Shown: positions 28,634 to 38,137 of the stretch, in pieces
Layout of the letters: the number at the start of each line of letters is the position of its first letter
How positions within the stretch are numbered: position 1 is the first letter of the stretch
Source of the DNA: Pontibacter kalidii
GTDB lineage: Bacteria; Bacteroidota; Bacteroidia; Cytophagales; Hymenobacteraceae
Direction of reading: 5' to 3'
DNA length: 64,000 nt
NCBI RefSeq assembly: GCF_026278245.1
Contig: NZ_CP111079.1
Coordinates: 2,172,501 to 2,236,500 of the forward strand
Position numbers and translations under genes: made by a program
Notes under the pieces: generated by a model
The model's input: the letters and a program-made list of their open reading frames with translations, nothing else
Told to the model about the DNA's origin: nothing
Database searches by the model: none

Positions 28634-28840
28634 ATTTTCCCTTCCCCTTCCCTAAAACAGGCAAGGGTTTATAGTTTTATACTTTTATGCCGAAAATTTA
28701 GCGCAAGTGTACCTGTGGCTGTAGTGCTTTTCTTGTTTCAGACTGGGAGGCCACAGCTTCCGTGCATTCTAAAACCTGACCTGAATGTATGCTTGTGTCA
28801 CAAAGTTGATGACCTGCGTCCTACTTGCCTAAACTTTAAA

Positions 28841-30229
28841 CTACAGCCCCAAAAAAGCCAGCAGCCCCTTCTTTTCTTTCTTCTCCGGCTCCAGGTGTGT
28901 TCCGAACTGCCGGTTGTAAGCCTGCAGGATAGCGCGGTGGTGGCGGTCATGAAACTCCGGGTCGAAGGCGGCTTTGTCTAGCTGCGACAGCACCTGCTCC
29001 ACCGCCCATTGCTCGCGCAACGCCTGGTCGAAGAAGTCGTGGCGCAGGCGCATGCCCAGCCCATTTACCCCGTGCAGGCGCTTGTCCTTCCCGTTAAATA
29101 CCGCCCGGAAGGCGATTTTACCGTTCGCGTGCTCCCAGTAAAACGACTCTACCGGCTCATGCCATTGGTTGGGTACCAGGCCATAAGTCTGGTACTCGAT
29201 ATCAAAGAACTTGGCGGAGTTAAACCACGGTCCCGGCGCGTAAGCAACAGGCTCCGGATGGGTAAGGCTGTGCGCCAGTGTTTCGCCATGCATGCGACCG
29301 GTGTACCACACCTGCTCTATACTTTGCCGCTGGGGCACCGGCACCCGATACTCGGCACAGTCTCCGATAGCAAACACATTGGGGATGTTGGTGGCAAAGT
29401 ACTGGTCAACCAGGATACCCTTCTTCACCTCCAGCTCTGTGCCTCGCACCAGCTCCATGTTCGGTTTCACGCCTACTGCCAGGCCTACGAACCGGCAGGG
29501 AATCTCTTCTCCGGATAAAGTTACCACCGCTCTCACGCGGCCTGTGCCATCATCCAGAATCTCCTTCAGCTCCGTCTGCAGGCGCAGGTCTACGTGGTGC
29601 TCACGCAGGTGCCGCATCACCAGCTCCGACTCCTCCTTTGGCAGGATATGCTCCCAGAAATGCTCCTCACGCACCAGGTACGTTACCGGAATTTTCCGGC
29701 TCAGCAGCATCTCCACCAGCTCCACCCCAATCAGGCCGCCACCCACCACCACGGCACGCTGGCAGCCGGCGGTGTTGTCGTTCATCTTTTGCAGGTCCTC
29801 GTACGAGTAGAGCCCCTGCACGCCCTGCAACTCCTGCCCGGGCCAGCCAAACATATTGGGTTTCGAGCCCAGTGCCAGGATCAGAATATCATACTGGAGC
29901 GGCTCCTGTTGCTGCAGGCACAGTTCCTTCTTTTCAAAATCTATACCTCTCACCCAGTCGTGTACCAGGTGGAGGCGGTTTTTCTCCCAGAACCCGTCTT
30001 CGTAAGGCTTGGTGTGCTCATAGGTCATGTGGCCCATGAAGATGTACATGAGCGCGGTGCGGGAGAAAAAATGCTCTGTTTCGCCGGAGATGATGGTGAT
30101 GTGCGCCTCGGAGTCGCGTTTGCGGAGATGGCGCGCGCAGGTTATACCCGAAATGCCATTGCCGATGATGACGATGCGGCGACCCTTCGTGCGGATGCAA
30201 AAATCACCTGTGTGTGCTGCCTCCCTCAT
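28841..30229 (-). CDS. NAD(P)/FAD-dependent oxidoreductase
   Basis: A 462-residue pyridine-nucleotide disulfide oxidoreductase-like protein without redox cysteines. FAD loop in RIVIIGNGISGITCARHLRKR near residue 18, second dinucleotide loop AVVVGGGLIGVELVE, and the FAD-closing motif NVFAIGDCAEY. The pattern is like NirB N-terminal domain, rubredoxin reductase and ferredoxin reductases, followed by an unusual C-terminal extension of about 120 residues (YQTYGLVPNQW to HDRHHRAIL). It is upstream of the polyferredoxin gene (207-bp gap) and divergent from the DUF2064 gene with a 189-bp shared promoter region. Confidence 0.82.
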   Translation of the reverse strand: MREAAHTGDFCIRTKGRRIVIIGNGISGITCARHLRKRDSEAHITIISGETEHFFSRTALMYIFMGHMTYEHTKPYEDGFWEKNRLHLVHDWVRGIDFEKKELCLQQQEPLQYDILILALGSKPNMFGWPGQELQGVQGLYSYEDLQKMNDNTAGCQRAVVVGGGLIGVELVEMLLSRKIPVTYLVREEHFWEHILPKEESELVMRHLREHHVDLRLQTELKEILDDGTGRVRAVVTLSGEEIPCRFVGLAVGVKPNMELVRGTELEVKKGILVDQYFATNIPNVFAIGDCAEYRVPVPQRQSIEQVWYTGRMHGETLAHSLTHPEPVAYAPGPWFNSAKFFDIEYQTYGLVPNQWHEPVESFYWEHANGKIAFRAVFNGKDKRLHGVNGLGMRLRHDFFDQALREQWAVEQVLSQLDKAAFDPEFHDRHHRAILQAYNRQFGTHLEPEKKEKKGLLAFLGL

Positions 30230-30418
30230 AAGAATGCTTTGCGCTGTTTGGCCTGCTTTTATACTGCTGCAGGCACTGGTTTCCCCAAATTTACCTCCAA
30301 ATTACGGATACACCTATACCTACCTGACAAAAGGCACGCATAGCGTGGCAGAAGCATGCCGGAAAGCAAATTCTTTTTTCTGAACATTTAACAGATATTT
30401 GTGTAAAGTATAAAATTG

Positions 30419-31105
30419 ATGACCGCGCCCGCACATACCGCCGTTTTGCTCTTTACCCGTACCTCTGCCGAGGAGGCGCAGGTCAAGCACTTCTGCCGGA
30501 GCCGCCGTAAAAGCGAGGCCATCGCCGCGCAGCTGATCAAGCACACCCAGGCACTTGTACAACAGGCAGGGCTTCCGCTTGTTATCATCAACTCATCAGA
30601 ACAGCAGGGCAGCAGCTTTGGCGAGCGGCTGCAGCACGCGTTCTCACAGGCATTTGCGCAGGGGTATGACAAAATCATCTGTCTTGGCAACGATACGCCC
30701 GGACTGACGCCTAAAACCCTACGCGCCGCTGCTGAAGCGCTGCAGCAGCAGGATTTCGTGTTCGGTCAGGCGACCGACGGAGGCGTGTATGTGATGGGGA
30801 TGCACCGCCACACGCTGCCTCAGCTTAATTTCTCGGCCATTTCCTGGAACACCTCACTGGTATTCGAGGAGCTTTGCCGGCAAACAGCCACTGCCAGCAC
30901 CTCCATCCTTGCCCCTATACTTGCTGACGCCGACAGTGCTGAAGACCTCCTTGTCTTGAGTGGACACCATGCTTTAGGTAAATTTGCCGGATGGCTTCGC
31001 GAGCTGCTGTTTTCTGGCAAATCATACTTTAGAGCTTATACTTCCTACCTGCCACAAACTACACCTGCCGCCTGCGGGCTGCGTGGCCCACCTGTTAGCT
31101 GTTAA
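30419..31105 (+). CDS. DUF2064 / CofC-like transferase (rSAM-associated transferase 1 type)
   Basis: A 228-residue protein with a MobA/CofC-like nucleotide-sugar or nucleotidyltransferase fold: TAVLLFTRTSAEEAQ, then YDKIICLGNDTPGLTPKTL, FVFGQATDGGVYVMGM, and SWNTSLVFEELC. This resembles the TIGR04282 family, which databases link to radical SAM partners and to arsenosugar synthesis. Activity is untested here. The ATG at 30419 is preferred to the TTG at 30416. It starts the rightward series leading to a TonB receptor, ABC importer and radical SAM protein. Confidence 0.75.
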   Translation: MTAPAHTAVLLFTRTSAEEAQVKHFCRSRRKSEAIAAQLIKHTQALVQQAGLPLVIINSSEQQGSSFGERLQHAFSQAFAQGYDKIICLGNDTPGLTPKTLRAAAEALQQQDFVFGQATDGGVYVMGMHRHTLPQLNFSAISWNTSLVFEELCRQTATASTSILAPILADADSAEDLLVLSGHHALGKFAGWLRELLFSGKSYFRAYTSYLPQTTPAACGLRGPPVSC

Positions 31106-31207
31106 CTCCTGTAACCGTTTTATTGGCAAAGGAGCTCAGTTATACGCTATACTTTGAGTTTTCCCGCTTTTTATACTTCAGCAGCTAAACAACCCTACTA
31201 CGTACGC

Positions 31208-34200
31208 ATGCGATTATTTTTACTCATACTGGGGTACATCATCCCCATGGCCGCTGCCTTTGCACAAGGGGCCATCGAGGTGACGGTGCTCAACCCAAAA
31301 CTGGAGCCGGTGCCACAGGTGCAGATCACAGCCTCCAACGAGGCCATTGGCTTCAGCGCCACCCGCACCACCAACAGCAAAGGCATGGCCACCTTCAACG
31401 GACTCAACACGGCCGGCGCCTATACGATACTTTCGGCGGAGAACGAGACCTACACTTTTGTTTCTTCCGAGCCGGTCGTACTGCGTTCCAATTTTACCCG
31501 CACCGTTACGCTGGTGCTGCCTTTCAGGCGCGAGGTAGAGCTGCAGAGTGTAACCGTGTTTGCCCCCAGCACCACGCGCCTCAACCTTTACAATGCCGAG
31601 GTGTCGTCGGAAATGCGGATCTCGGAGATTCGGGCGTTGCCGGTGGAGGGGCGCGACGTATCCAGAATGCTGTACCGCCTGCCTAACGTCACGCAGGCCA
31701 CGGGCTTTTTCCCGGAGGCACCGAATGTCAGTATAAACGGAGCCAACCCATTGTTCAACAACTACCTTATCGACGGCTTGGACAACAACGAGCAGTTTTT
31801 AGGCGGCGCGCGCTTTAACGTGCCTGTCGGGTTTGTGCAGAACGTGTCGGTGCTGACAAATAACTACTCAGCGGAGTTCGGCAACACGGGCAACGGCATC
31901 ATCAACATCACTTCCAGATCGGGCAGCAACAAGCTGCAGGGCGAGGCATTCTTCCTCACCCGCCCCGGTTTTCTGGATGCCTCCTCCCCTTACGCCCAGC
32001 GCGACTTATCCGGCAACCAGGTAAAGGACGGCTTTCAGCGCTACCAGGCAGGTTTTGGCGTGGGTGGCCCTATCCTGCGGGACAAGACATTTTACTTCCT
32101 CAACTACGAGCACACTACCGACCTGAAAGACAACATCCTGCGCAGCCCGGCTTTGGGCGTGAATGAGACTGTGCGTGGCCAGAACTACTTTAACTACCTC
32201 TCGGGCAAGGTTGACCACTACTGGAGCGACCGCTTTCACTCGGCCGTCAGGGCCAATGTAGGCATCGTAGGAATTGGCAGGCAGGCAGGAGGTTTAACAG
32301 GCGGCCTGAATTTCCCATCCGCCGCCAGCGACCAGGTGCGCAACTCGCTCAACCTGGCCAGCACCAACGTCTATACTTCCGGCAACCTGACGTTGGAGAC
32401 GAACCTGCAGTACGCCCGTTTCCGATGGGATTACGTGCAGCCCGAAAACCCCACAAGTCCGGACGTAACCGTGCTGGGGCCCACCGGCGAGACAGTGGCC
32501 GTGCTGGGCCACCCGGGCTACGCCTTCGAAAGTATACAGCACACCTGGCAGGCCCAGCAGAAAGCCACCTGGACGCAGGGCAGTCATACCTTTAAGGCCG
32601 GAGCCGAGATCCTGAGCACCGACCACGCCCTGTTTGGCGGCGGCAACCCAAATGGCAGCTATACCGTGCAGCTCACGCAAGGGCAAGCAGAGAATCTGCG
32701 GGCGGCTAACTTAGGCTCAGGCTTACGTATAAACGATATTCCCTCGGATGTGCTGGTGACCCGATATGCCGTGGAGCTGCGGCCGACTGCCTTTGGCAAA
32801 CGGCAAAACATCTATACTTTATATTTGGAAGACCAACTGCAGGCCACCGAGCGACTGAACCTGAACCTTGGCCTTCGTTACGATTACGATAATCTCTCCG
32901 AAGGCGGAAACAGCCAAGGCGATTATAACAACCTGGCTCCGCGCCTGAGCTTTAACTACCAACTCACCCCCTACAGCACCATACGCGGCGGTTTCGGGCT
33001 TTTTTATGACAAGATTCTCTACACCGTCTACAGTGATGCCCTGCAGCAGAACAACAACTCGCAGGCCTTTAAAAAGCAGCTTTCCTACTTTGTAGAGCAG
33101 GGTATTCTACCTTCGAACACAGACCTGGACCGCGTGACCTTTAACGGCAACCTGACCGTGGGGCAAAGCGACAACGCTGGCTTACCATACGGCTACCTGC
33201 AGGGGCCGCCGGCCGGGAGCTTTGCCAGGCAGCGCAACCTCTTCAGCAACGAGCGCCGCATCCTCAACCCCAACGGCTACGATAACCCTTACACGCAGCA
33301 GTTCTCGCTGGGCTACCAGCTGCAGATGGCGCCGCAGCAACTGTTTTACGTGGACCTGGTCTACAACCGCGGCCGCAACCTGTTTCGCACCGTCAACCTG
33401 AACGCCCCCGCCGCCTGGGACTACAGCCGAAGCCAGGAAGAAGGCATTGCCCGCAGCACCACCTGGGCCGACGAAACGCGCCCGCTCCCGATCTACGGGA
33501 ACTATGCGATAATCAATGATGAGCGTGTGGAAGGCGTAGCCAGGAACCTGGTGATGACGGAATCGGGGGGAGAAAGTAACTACTATGCCGCCAGCTTTAA
33601 CCTGCAGAAGGACAAGACCGACGATAAGTTCTCCTATCGCCTGATCTATACTTTGTCGTACCTTGAGAATAACACCGAAGACATCAACTTCCGGGCAATG
33701 GATGCCAATAATTTTGAAGCCGAGTGGGGCCCCAGCATCAACGACCGTCGCCACGTCATCAACGCCATTTATACGTATTTCCCGGTGAAAAACCTGACAC
33801 TCACGGCGGCGGCGCTCCTGCAAAGTGGGCAGCCCATCAACCGCATTCCGGACGCCACGCAGTATAGGATAGTAAATCGTGATGGAAGTCCTGTCCTGAA
33901 CGCTAACGGTGCCCCCATCTTCACCAACGATCTGAACGGCGATGGCGCTGCTTTCGGCGATGCCTATGTGGGCAACTCTGACCGCCATCCCGGCGAAGAA
34001 CGTAATTCCGACCGCCTACCCTGGTCCAACACCTTCGATGCAAGTGTGCAGTATTTTATACCTTTCGGGGCTGATAGAAGCAGCGGCTTGGAAGTACGGG
34101 CCGATGTGTTCAACGTTTTCAACGCCGAAAACCTGAGCGGCTATAGCAACAACGCCACCCAAAGCAACCAGATCCAGGTGGGTCCGGCCAGCAGCGGCGT

Positions 34201-34264
34201 GCTGGTGCGCCGCAATGCTGCCCCGCCAAGGCAGTTCCAATTTGGGATGAGGTATGTGTTTTAG
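31208..34264 (+). CDS. TonB-dependent outer-membrane receptor, Oar-like
   Basis: A 1018-residue outer-membrane transporter. Signal peptide MRLFLLILGYIIPMAAAFAQ, a carboxypeptidase-regulatory-like domain (about 20-110; VTVLNPKLEPVPQVQITA), a plug domain (about 120-240; SINGANPLFNNYLIDGLDNNEQ, IINITSRSGSN) and a 22-strand barrel ending in the aromatic C-terminus QFGMRYVF. The Oar-like group lacks a SusD partner. The start at 31208 fits the signal peptide; the frame extends to 31154. Location directly before an ABC importer suggests it brings the same substrate across the outer membrane. Confidence 0.88.
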   Translation: MRLFLLILGYIIPMAAAFAQGAIEVTVLNPKLEPVPQVQITASNEAIGFSATRTTNSKGMATFNGLNTAGAYTILSAENETYTFVSSEPVVLRSNFTRTVTLVLPFRREVELQSVTVFAPSTTRLNLYNAEVSSEMRISEIRALPVEGRDVSRMLYRLPNVTQATGFFPEAPNVSINGANPLFNNYLIDGLDNNEQFLGGARFNVPVGFVQNVSVLTNNYSAEFGNTGNGIINITSRSGSNKLQGEAFFLTRPGFLDASSPYAQRDLSGNQVKDGFQRYQAGFGVGGPILRDKTFYFLNYEHTTDLKDNILRSPALGVNETVRGQNYFNYLSGKVDHYWSDRFHSAVRANVGIVGIGRQAGGLTGGLNFPSAASDQVRNSLNLASTNVYTSGNLTLETNLQYARFRWDYVQPENPTSPDVTVLGPTGETVAVLGHPGYAFESIQHTWQAQQKATWTQGSHTFKAGAEILSTDHALFGGGNPNGSYTVQLTQGQAENLRAANLGSGLRINDIPSDVLVTRYAVELRPTAFGKRQNIYTLYLEDQLQATERLNLNLGLRYDYDNLSEGGNSQGDYNNLAPRLSFNYQLTPYSTIRGGFGLFYDKILYTVYSDALQQNNNSQAFKKQLSYFVEQGILPSNTDLDRVTFNGNLTVGQSDNAGLPYGYLQGPPAGSFARQRNLFSNERRILNPNGYDNPYTQQFSLGYQLQMAPQQLFYVDLVYNRGRNLFRTVNLNAPAAWDYSRSQEEGIARSTTWADETRPLPIYGNYAIINDERVEGVARNLVMTESGGESNYYAASFNLQKDKTDDKFSYRLIYTLSYLENNTEDINFRAMDANNFEAEWGPSINDRRHVINAIYTYFPVKNLTLTAAALLQSGQPINRIPDATQYRIVNRDGSPVLNANGAPIFTNDLNGDGAAFGDAYVGNSDRHPGEERNSDRLPWSNTFDASVQYFIPFGADRSSGLEVRADVFNVFNAENLSGYSNNATQSNQIQVGPASSGVLVRRNAAPPRQFQFGMRYVF

Positions 34265-34328
34265 GAGTTAGAGAGTTGGGGAGTTAGAGAGTTGGAGAGT
34301 TAGAAAGTTAGAAAGTTAGAAAGTTGAA
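34265..34328 (+). repeat. Tandem repeat, eight copies of an 8-bp unit
   Basis: Starting immediately after the TonB receptor stop codon: eight successive units of the form GAGTTAGA/GAGTTGGG/AAGTTAGA/AAGTTGAA. It is purine-rich on the plus strand. Number of copies would be expected to vary between strains. Confidence 0.85.
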
Positions 34329-34578
34329 AGATGCTCTATACGGAGTAGGCCTCTTAATTTCTATCTTCATTGTCATCTGAAAGGATCTTGGTAGCGAATA
34401 GTATAGGCTCAGCCCACCTTCCGACAAGGTTCTTTACAGAATGACCTATGTTTAAAGCTAGAGCGCTAGCGCGTCATCTCGGGAACCACCACAAGATGCG
34501 CTAAGCATGTGGCAAAAAAGTATAAAAGTATACATCCCTCCCCTGTCTTTAGGGAAGGGGCCGAGGAAAAGGTAAAAC
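34329..34578. other. Spacer with REP-like element upstream of the YnjB-like gene
   Basis: No gene. From 34371 to 34446 the arms TGTCATCTGAAAGGATCTTG and CAAGGTTCTTTACAGAATGAC form an imperfect inverted repeat of the kind dispersed in many Bacteroidota genomes. A 10-bp palindrome GCGCTAGCGC (34463-34472) and two AAGTATA words (about 34517-34532) follow, then the start of the binding-protein gene. Confidence 0.5.
34371..34446. repeat. REP-like dispersed inverted repeat
   Basis: About 20-bp imperfect arms (TGTCATCTGAAAGGATCTTG at 34371-34390, complementary to the stretch 34425-34446), separated by about 35 bp. Similar in type to the element at 39446-39511. Confidence 0.5.
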
Positions 34579-35793
34579 ATGAAGAACATCAGTATATTAT
34601 TACTACTCCTCACCCTGCTATGCAGCAGTTGCGGAAACAGTAACCAGCAACAACTGAATGTGCAGAAAGCCAGCTGGGCAAGTATAGAAGCGGCGGCCAG
34701 GGGCACCACGGTGCAGCTAATGATGTGGCAGGGCGATCCGCTCATCAACAAATACATGCAAAACTATGTGAAGCCGCAGCTGCAAAAGCAGTATGGCATC
34801 ACGCTCGACATTAACTCCGGGCAGGGAAAGGACATTGTGGGGCTGGCTTTGGGCGAGAAAGAAACTGGCAAAACTTTCAGTGAAATGGATGTGGCCTGGA
34901 TCAATGGCGAGACCTTTTACCAGTTGCGCCAGCTCGACGCGCTCTATGGCCCGTTTACGGAGCTTTTGCCCAACAACCGGTACGTGAATTGGCAGAGCCC
35001 TTTCATTGCCCGCGACTTTCAGCAGCCGGTAGAAGGCATGGAAGCGCCCTGGGGCAACGTGCAGCTGGCTTTTATTTATAATGCTGAGAAGGTACCAACA
35101 CCACCCGCTTCTTTTGCCGGACTGGAAAGCTACATCAGAAACAATCCCGGCACCTTCACTATTCCCAACGAATTCACCGGCATGACCTTGCTCAAATCCT
35201 GGATGATCGCCCTGGCCGGAAAAGAAGAATTGGCCGGTGATTTTGTCGAAGTGAAGTATAAAAAATACAGCAGGCAGCTGTGGCAAAAGATCAACCGGCT
35301 GAAACCCTACTTCTGGAAGCAGGGGCAGACCTTTCCGGCCACGCTTTCGCAGCTGCACCAACTCTACGCCAACGGCGAGGTGAACTTTACTTTCAGCAAC
35401 AACGACGGCGAGGTAGATAACAAGATCCTGCAGGGCGTTTTCCCGGAAAGCTCCCGTGCCTATGTGCCGGAGCCAGGCACGATCCAGAACACCCACTACC
35501 TGGGCATCCTAAAGCAGTCAGGTAACCTGCCGGGGGCGCTGGTGGTGATCAACTTCCTGCAGTCGCCGGAGGCGCAGTATCAGAAGGCCAGCCCCGAAGT
35601 ATGGGGAGATGGGACGGTGCTGGCAACTGAGAAACTGCCTACCGAGTGGCAGCAAAAATTCCAGAACATCCCTGCCCGCCGGCATGCCCCCGACCGCGCT
35701 GCCATCCAGGACAGGGCTTTTGAGGAACTAGCACCTGAGTATATGATCAGACTCTATGACGATTTCAGAACAGAAGTTATTGAGCAAAACTAA
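34579..35793 (+). CDS. YnjB-like ABC transporter substrate-binding lipoprotein
   Basis: A 404-residue lipoprotein (MKNISILLLLLTLLCSSCG with lipobox). The mature part follows E. coli YnjB closely as I recall it: GTTVQLMMWQGDPLINKYM, DVAWINGETFYQLRQ, LLPNNRYVNW, GMEAPWGNVQLAFIYN, GTFTIPNEFTGMTLL, LKPYFWKQGQTFP, INFLQSPEAQYQKASPEVWGD. YnjB belongs to an uncharacterised importer (YnjBCD). First gene of a tightly overlapping operon; its 3' end overlaps the first permease by 38 bp. Confidence 0.85.
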   Translation: MKNISILLLLLTLLCSSCGNSNQQQLNVQKASWASIEAAARGTTVQLMMWQGDPLINKYMQNYVKPQLQKQYGITLDINSGQGKDIVGLALGEKETGKTFSEMDVAWINGETFYQLRQLDALYGPFTELLPNNRYVNWQSPFIARDFQQPVEGMEAPWGNVQLAFIYNAEKVPTPPASFAGLESYIRNNPGTFTIPNEFTGMTLLKSWMIALAGKEELAGDFVEVKYKKYSRQLWQKINRLKPYFWKQGQTFPATLSQLHQLYANGEVNFTFSNNDGEVDNKILQGVFPESSRAYVPEPGTIQNTHYLGILKQSGNLPGALVVINFLQSPEAQYQKASPEVWGDGTVLATEKLPTEWQQKFQNIPARRHAPDRAAIQDRAFEELAPEYMIRLYDDFRTEVIEQN

Positions 35794-36634
35794 GGTAGGC
35801 GCTGGCATATACCTACGCTTAGCTTTCCTGCTGCTGGCAGTGCTGCCCGTGGCGGGCGGACTACTTTATGGCCTGGCCTATAGCTTCGGATTGACGGGTG
35901 CGCTCAGCACGGGCTTTACCCTGCAGCATTGGCAAACCGTATGGAGCAGTGGCGCTTTCCTCCACTCCCTGGCCTACAGCCTTTATATAGCCGTAGTCGC
36001 TATCACCATTGCCACAGCCGCTGCCCTCTTCCTGACCTTATACTTTCAGAAAAGCCTCCGAAGCGGTTCCCTGAGCTACCTTTTATACTTGCCCCTCACC
36101 CTTCCGGCCATGGTCATGGGTTTTCTGGTGTTTCAGCTGCTTACCAAATCCGGGCTGGTGTCGCGGGTAGTGTATGGAGTGGGTTGGATAGCTGAACTGC
36201 AGGAGTTCCCCAGCCTGGTGCACGACAACCTTGGTTTCGGCATTATACTGGCGCATGTGCTGATGGCAGTGCCGTTCCTGACACTGCTCTTCCAGGCTAT
36301 ATACCGCGAGCAGCACCTGGCGCAGTTGCAGGAGGTGTCGGTTAACCTCGGAGCCGGCAAGCCATACTTTGTCAGGCGCATCGCCATCCCCACCATACTT
36401 AAAACCGCTGCGCCAAACCTGCTGCTATACTTCATTTTTATCCTGGGTTCTTATGAAATCCCGCTGCTCATCGGCAGCCAGCAACAGCAGATGGTGTCGG
36501 TGCTGGCGGTGCAGAAGTTTCAGCGCTTCAACCTGCTCGACATCCCGCAGGGCTACGCCATCAGCGCGGCCTTTACCTTGTTTGTATTGCTCCTGCTCTC
36601 TATCAGCTTTAAAAAACTGCAGCGCCATGCTTAG
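35756..36634 (+). CDS. ABC transporter permease (YnjC-like, first half)
   Basis: A 292-residue inner-membrane protein with six predicted membrane helices and the binding-protein-dependent permease loop EVSVNLGAGKPYFVRRIAIP (EAA motif), which contacts the ATPase. The ATG at 35756 lies inside the preceding gene; a TTG about 23 bp later is an alternative start. E. coli YnjC is a single double-length permease, whereas here the two halves are separate genes. Confidence 0.85.
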   Translation: MTISEQKLLSKTKVGAGIYLRLAFLLLAVLPVAGGLLYGLAYSFGLTGALSTGFTLQHWQTVWSSGAFLHSLAYSLYIAVVAITIATAAALFLTLYFQKSLRSGSLSYLLYLPLTLPAMVMGFLVFQLLTKSGLVSRVVYGVGWIAELQEFPSLVHDNLGFGIILAHVLMAVPFLTLLFQAIYREQHLAQLQEVSVNLGAGKPYFVRRIAIPTILKTAAPNLLLYFIFILGSYEIPLLIGSQQQQMVSVLAVQKFQRFNLLDIPQGYAISAAFTLFVLLLLSISFKKLQRHA

Positions 36635-37388
36635 GAGAATCCTGACTGCCTTACTTGCCTCGGCCATACTTTTGCCGTTCCTATTCTTCGGGATGCTGTC
36701 GGTGGGGCAGGCGTGGTTTTACCCGAGCATTTTGCCCCAGCGCTTTACGCTGAGCAACTGGCAGGAGCTGCTGGTGGGGCAAAGCGAGCTGCAGGGAAGC
36801 CTGTTGCTCTCGCTTTTGCTTGGTGTGGGCGTGGCCATTCTTGCTACCTTGGCAGGCTTCATCATCAGCAAGGAAATAGCCCAGGCAAAGTATAAAAACC
36901 GCTGGCTGCTGCTGGCCTACTGGCCTTTCGTGCTCTCGCCGGTGGTGCTGGCCATCCTGGTGCAGCGTTTTTTTCTGTTAACTGGCATGAGCGGCGAAGT
37001 GATCGGTGTGCTGCTGGGCCAGCTTATATTGGCTTTCCCGTTTGCCGTGATTTTTTTCCAGAGCTTCTGGAGCTATGAGGTACTGCAGCTGGAGCAACAG
37101 TCGCAAACCTTGGGCGCTTCGACGGTTTATACGTTGCAGAGCGTGCTGCTGCCACTGGCAAAGCCCCTGCTGCTCATCTGCCTTTTCCAGACCTTCCTCA
37201 TCTCCTGGTTCGAGTATGGATTAACCCAGTTCATCGGTTTGGGAAAGGTAAAAACGCTGACCATCTTAGTGTTTAAGTATGTGAATGAAGCCAACATTTT
37301 TCATGCAGCCCTGGCTTCGCTGCTGATCATGCTGCCTCCTGCCCTTTTGCTGTGGCTCAACAAAAAGTTTGTTTTTAGAGGGATCTGA
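36627..37388 (+). CDS. ABC transporter permease (second subunit)
   Basis: A 253-residue inner-membrane permease with six membrane helices and an EAA-type loop QSQTLGASTVYTLQSVLLPLAKP. The start at 36627 (MLRRILTALLAS) overlaps the stop of the first permease by 8 bp; the long open frame upstream in this frame is out-of-frame noise over that gene. Its TGA overlaps the ATPase ATG by one base. Confidence 0.87.
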   Translation: MLRRILTALLASAILLPFLFFGMLSVGQAWFYPSILPQRFTLSNWQELLVGQSELQGSLLLSLLLGVGVAILATLAGFIISKEIAQAKYKNRWLLLAYWPFVLSPVVLAILVQRFFLLTGMSGEVIGVLLGQLILAFPFAVIFFQSFWSYEVLQLEQQSQTLGASTVYTLQSVLLPLAKPLLLICLFQTFLISWFEYGLTQFIGLGKVKTLTILVFKYVNEANIFHAALASLLIMLPPALLLWLNKKFVFRGI

Positions 37389-38137
37389 TGCTGTCGATAC
37401 AAAACCTATATAAGACCTATAATGCTCACACGGTGCTTGATCAGGTGTCGTTGGAATTGCCGCAGGGGCAGATACTGGCGGTGCTGGGGCGCTCGGGCTG
37501 CGGCAAGACCACCTTGCTCAAAGCAGTGGCCGGGCTGCTCCCACCGGACAACGGAAGTATAACATGGGCCGGCGAAAGTATGGATACCGTGCCACCGCGC
37601 GAGCGGGAGATGGTCTACCTGTTCCAGGAGCCTCTACTTTTTCCGCACCTGAGCGTGTTTGAGAACATTGCCTATGGTTTGCGTGTTCGGAAAGAGGCAG
37701 AAGACAAAGTGAGGCAGAAAGTACAAAGTATGCTGGAGGAACTGGAGCTGCAGGAGCATGCACAGAAAAAGCCGTCGCAGCTGTCGGGCGGACAGCGGCA
37801 GCGGGTAGCCTTTGGCAGGGCCATCATTTTTCTGCCGCGCGTCCTTTTGCTCGATGAGCCCTTCGCCAGCCTAGACACCCAAACCCGCGCCAGCATGCAA
37901 AGGCTGTTCCTGCAACTGGCCCGAAAGTATCGCATCACCGCCCTGTTTGTAACACATGATGTGAAGGAGGCGCTGCTGGTTGGCAACCGTTTTGCCTATA
38001 TGGTGGCGGGTAAACTGCAGGTTTATACTTCCAGGGAAGCATTTATGGAAGACCCTCAGACCGGTGTGCAGGAAGAGCTGGCTTTCTGGCACAGTATTGA
38101 ACATAATATACCAACTAATCATGCCACAGGACTTTAA
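37388..38137 (+). CDS. ABC transporter ATP-binding protein
   Basis: A 249-residue ATPase energising the importer. Walker A GRSGCGKTT (34-42), Q-loop Gln80, signature LSGGQRQR (132-139), Walker B LLLDEP (153-158) and the H-switch in FVTHDVKEA. It resembles the PotA/CysA/ThiQ group. Starts at a TGATG overlap with the second permease and ends 17 bp inside the radical SAM gene. Confidence 0.93.
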   Translation: MLSIQNLYKTYNAHTVLDQVSLELPQGQILAVLGRSGCGKTTLLKAVAGLLPPDNGSITWAGESMDTVPPREREMVYLFQEPLLFPHLSVFENIAYGLRVRKEAEDKVRQKVQSMLEELELQEHAQKKPSQLSGGQRQRVAFGRAIIFLPRVLLLDEPFASLDTQTRASMQRLFLQLARKYRITALFVTHDVKEALLVGNRFAYMVAGKLQVYTSREAFMEDPQTGVQEELAFWHSIEHNIPTNHATGL

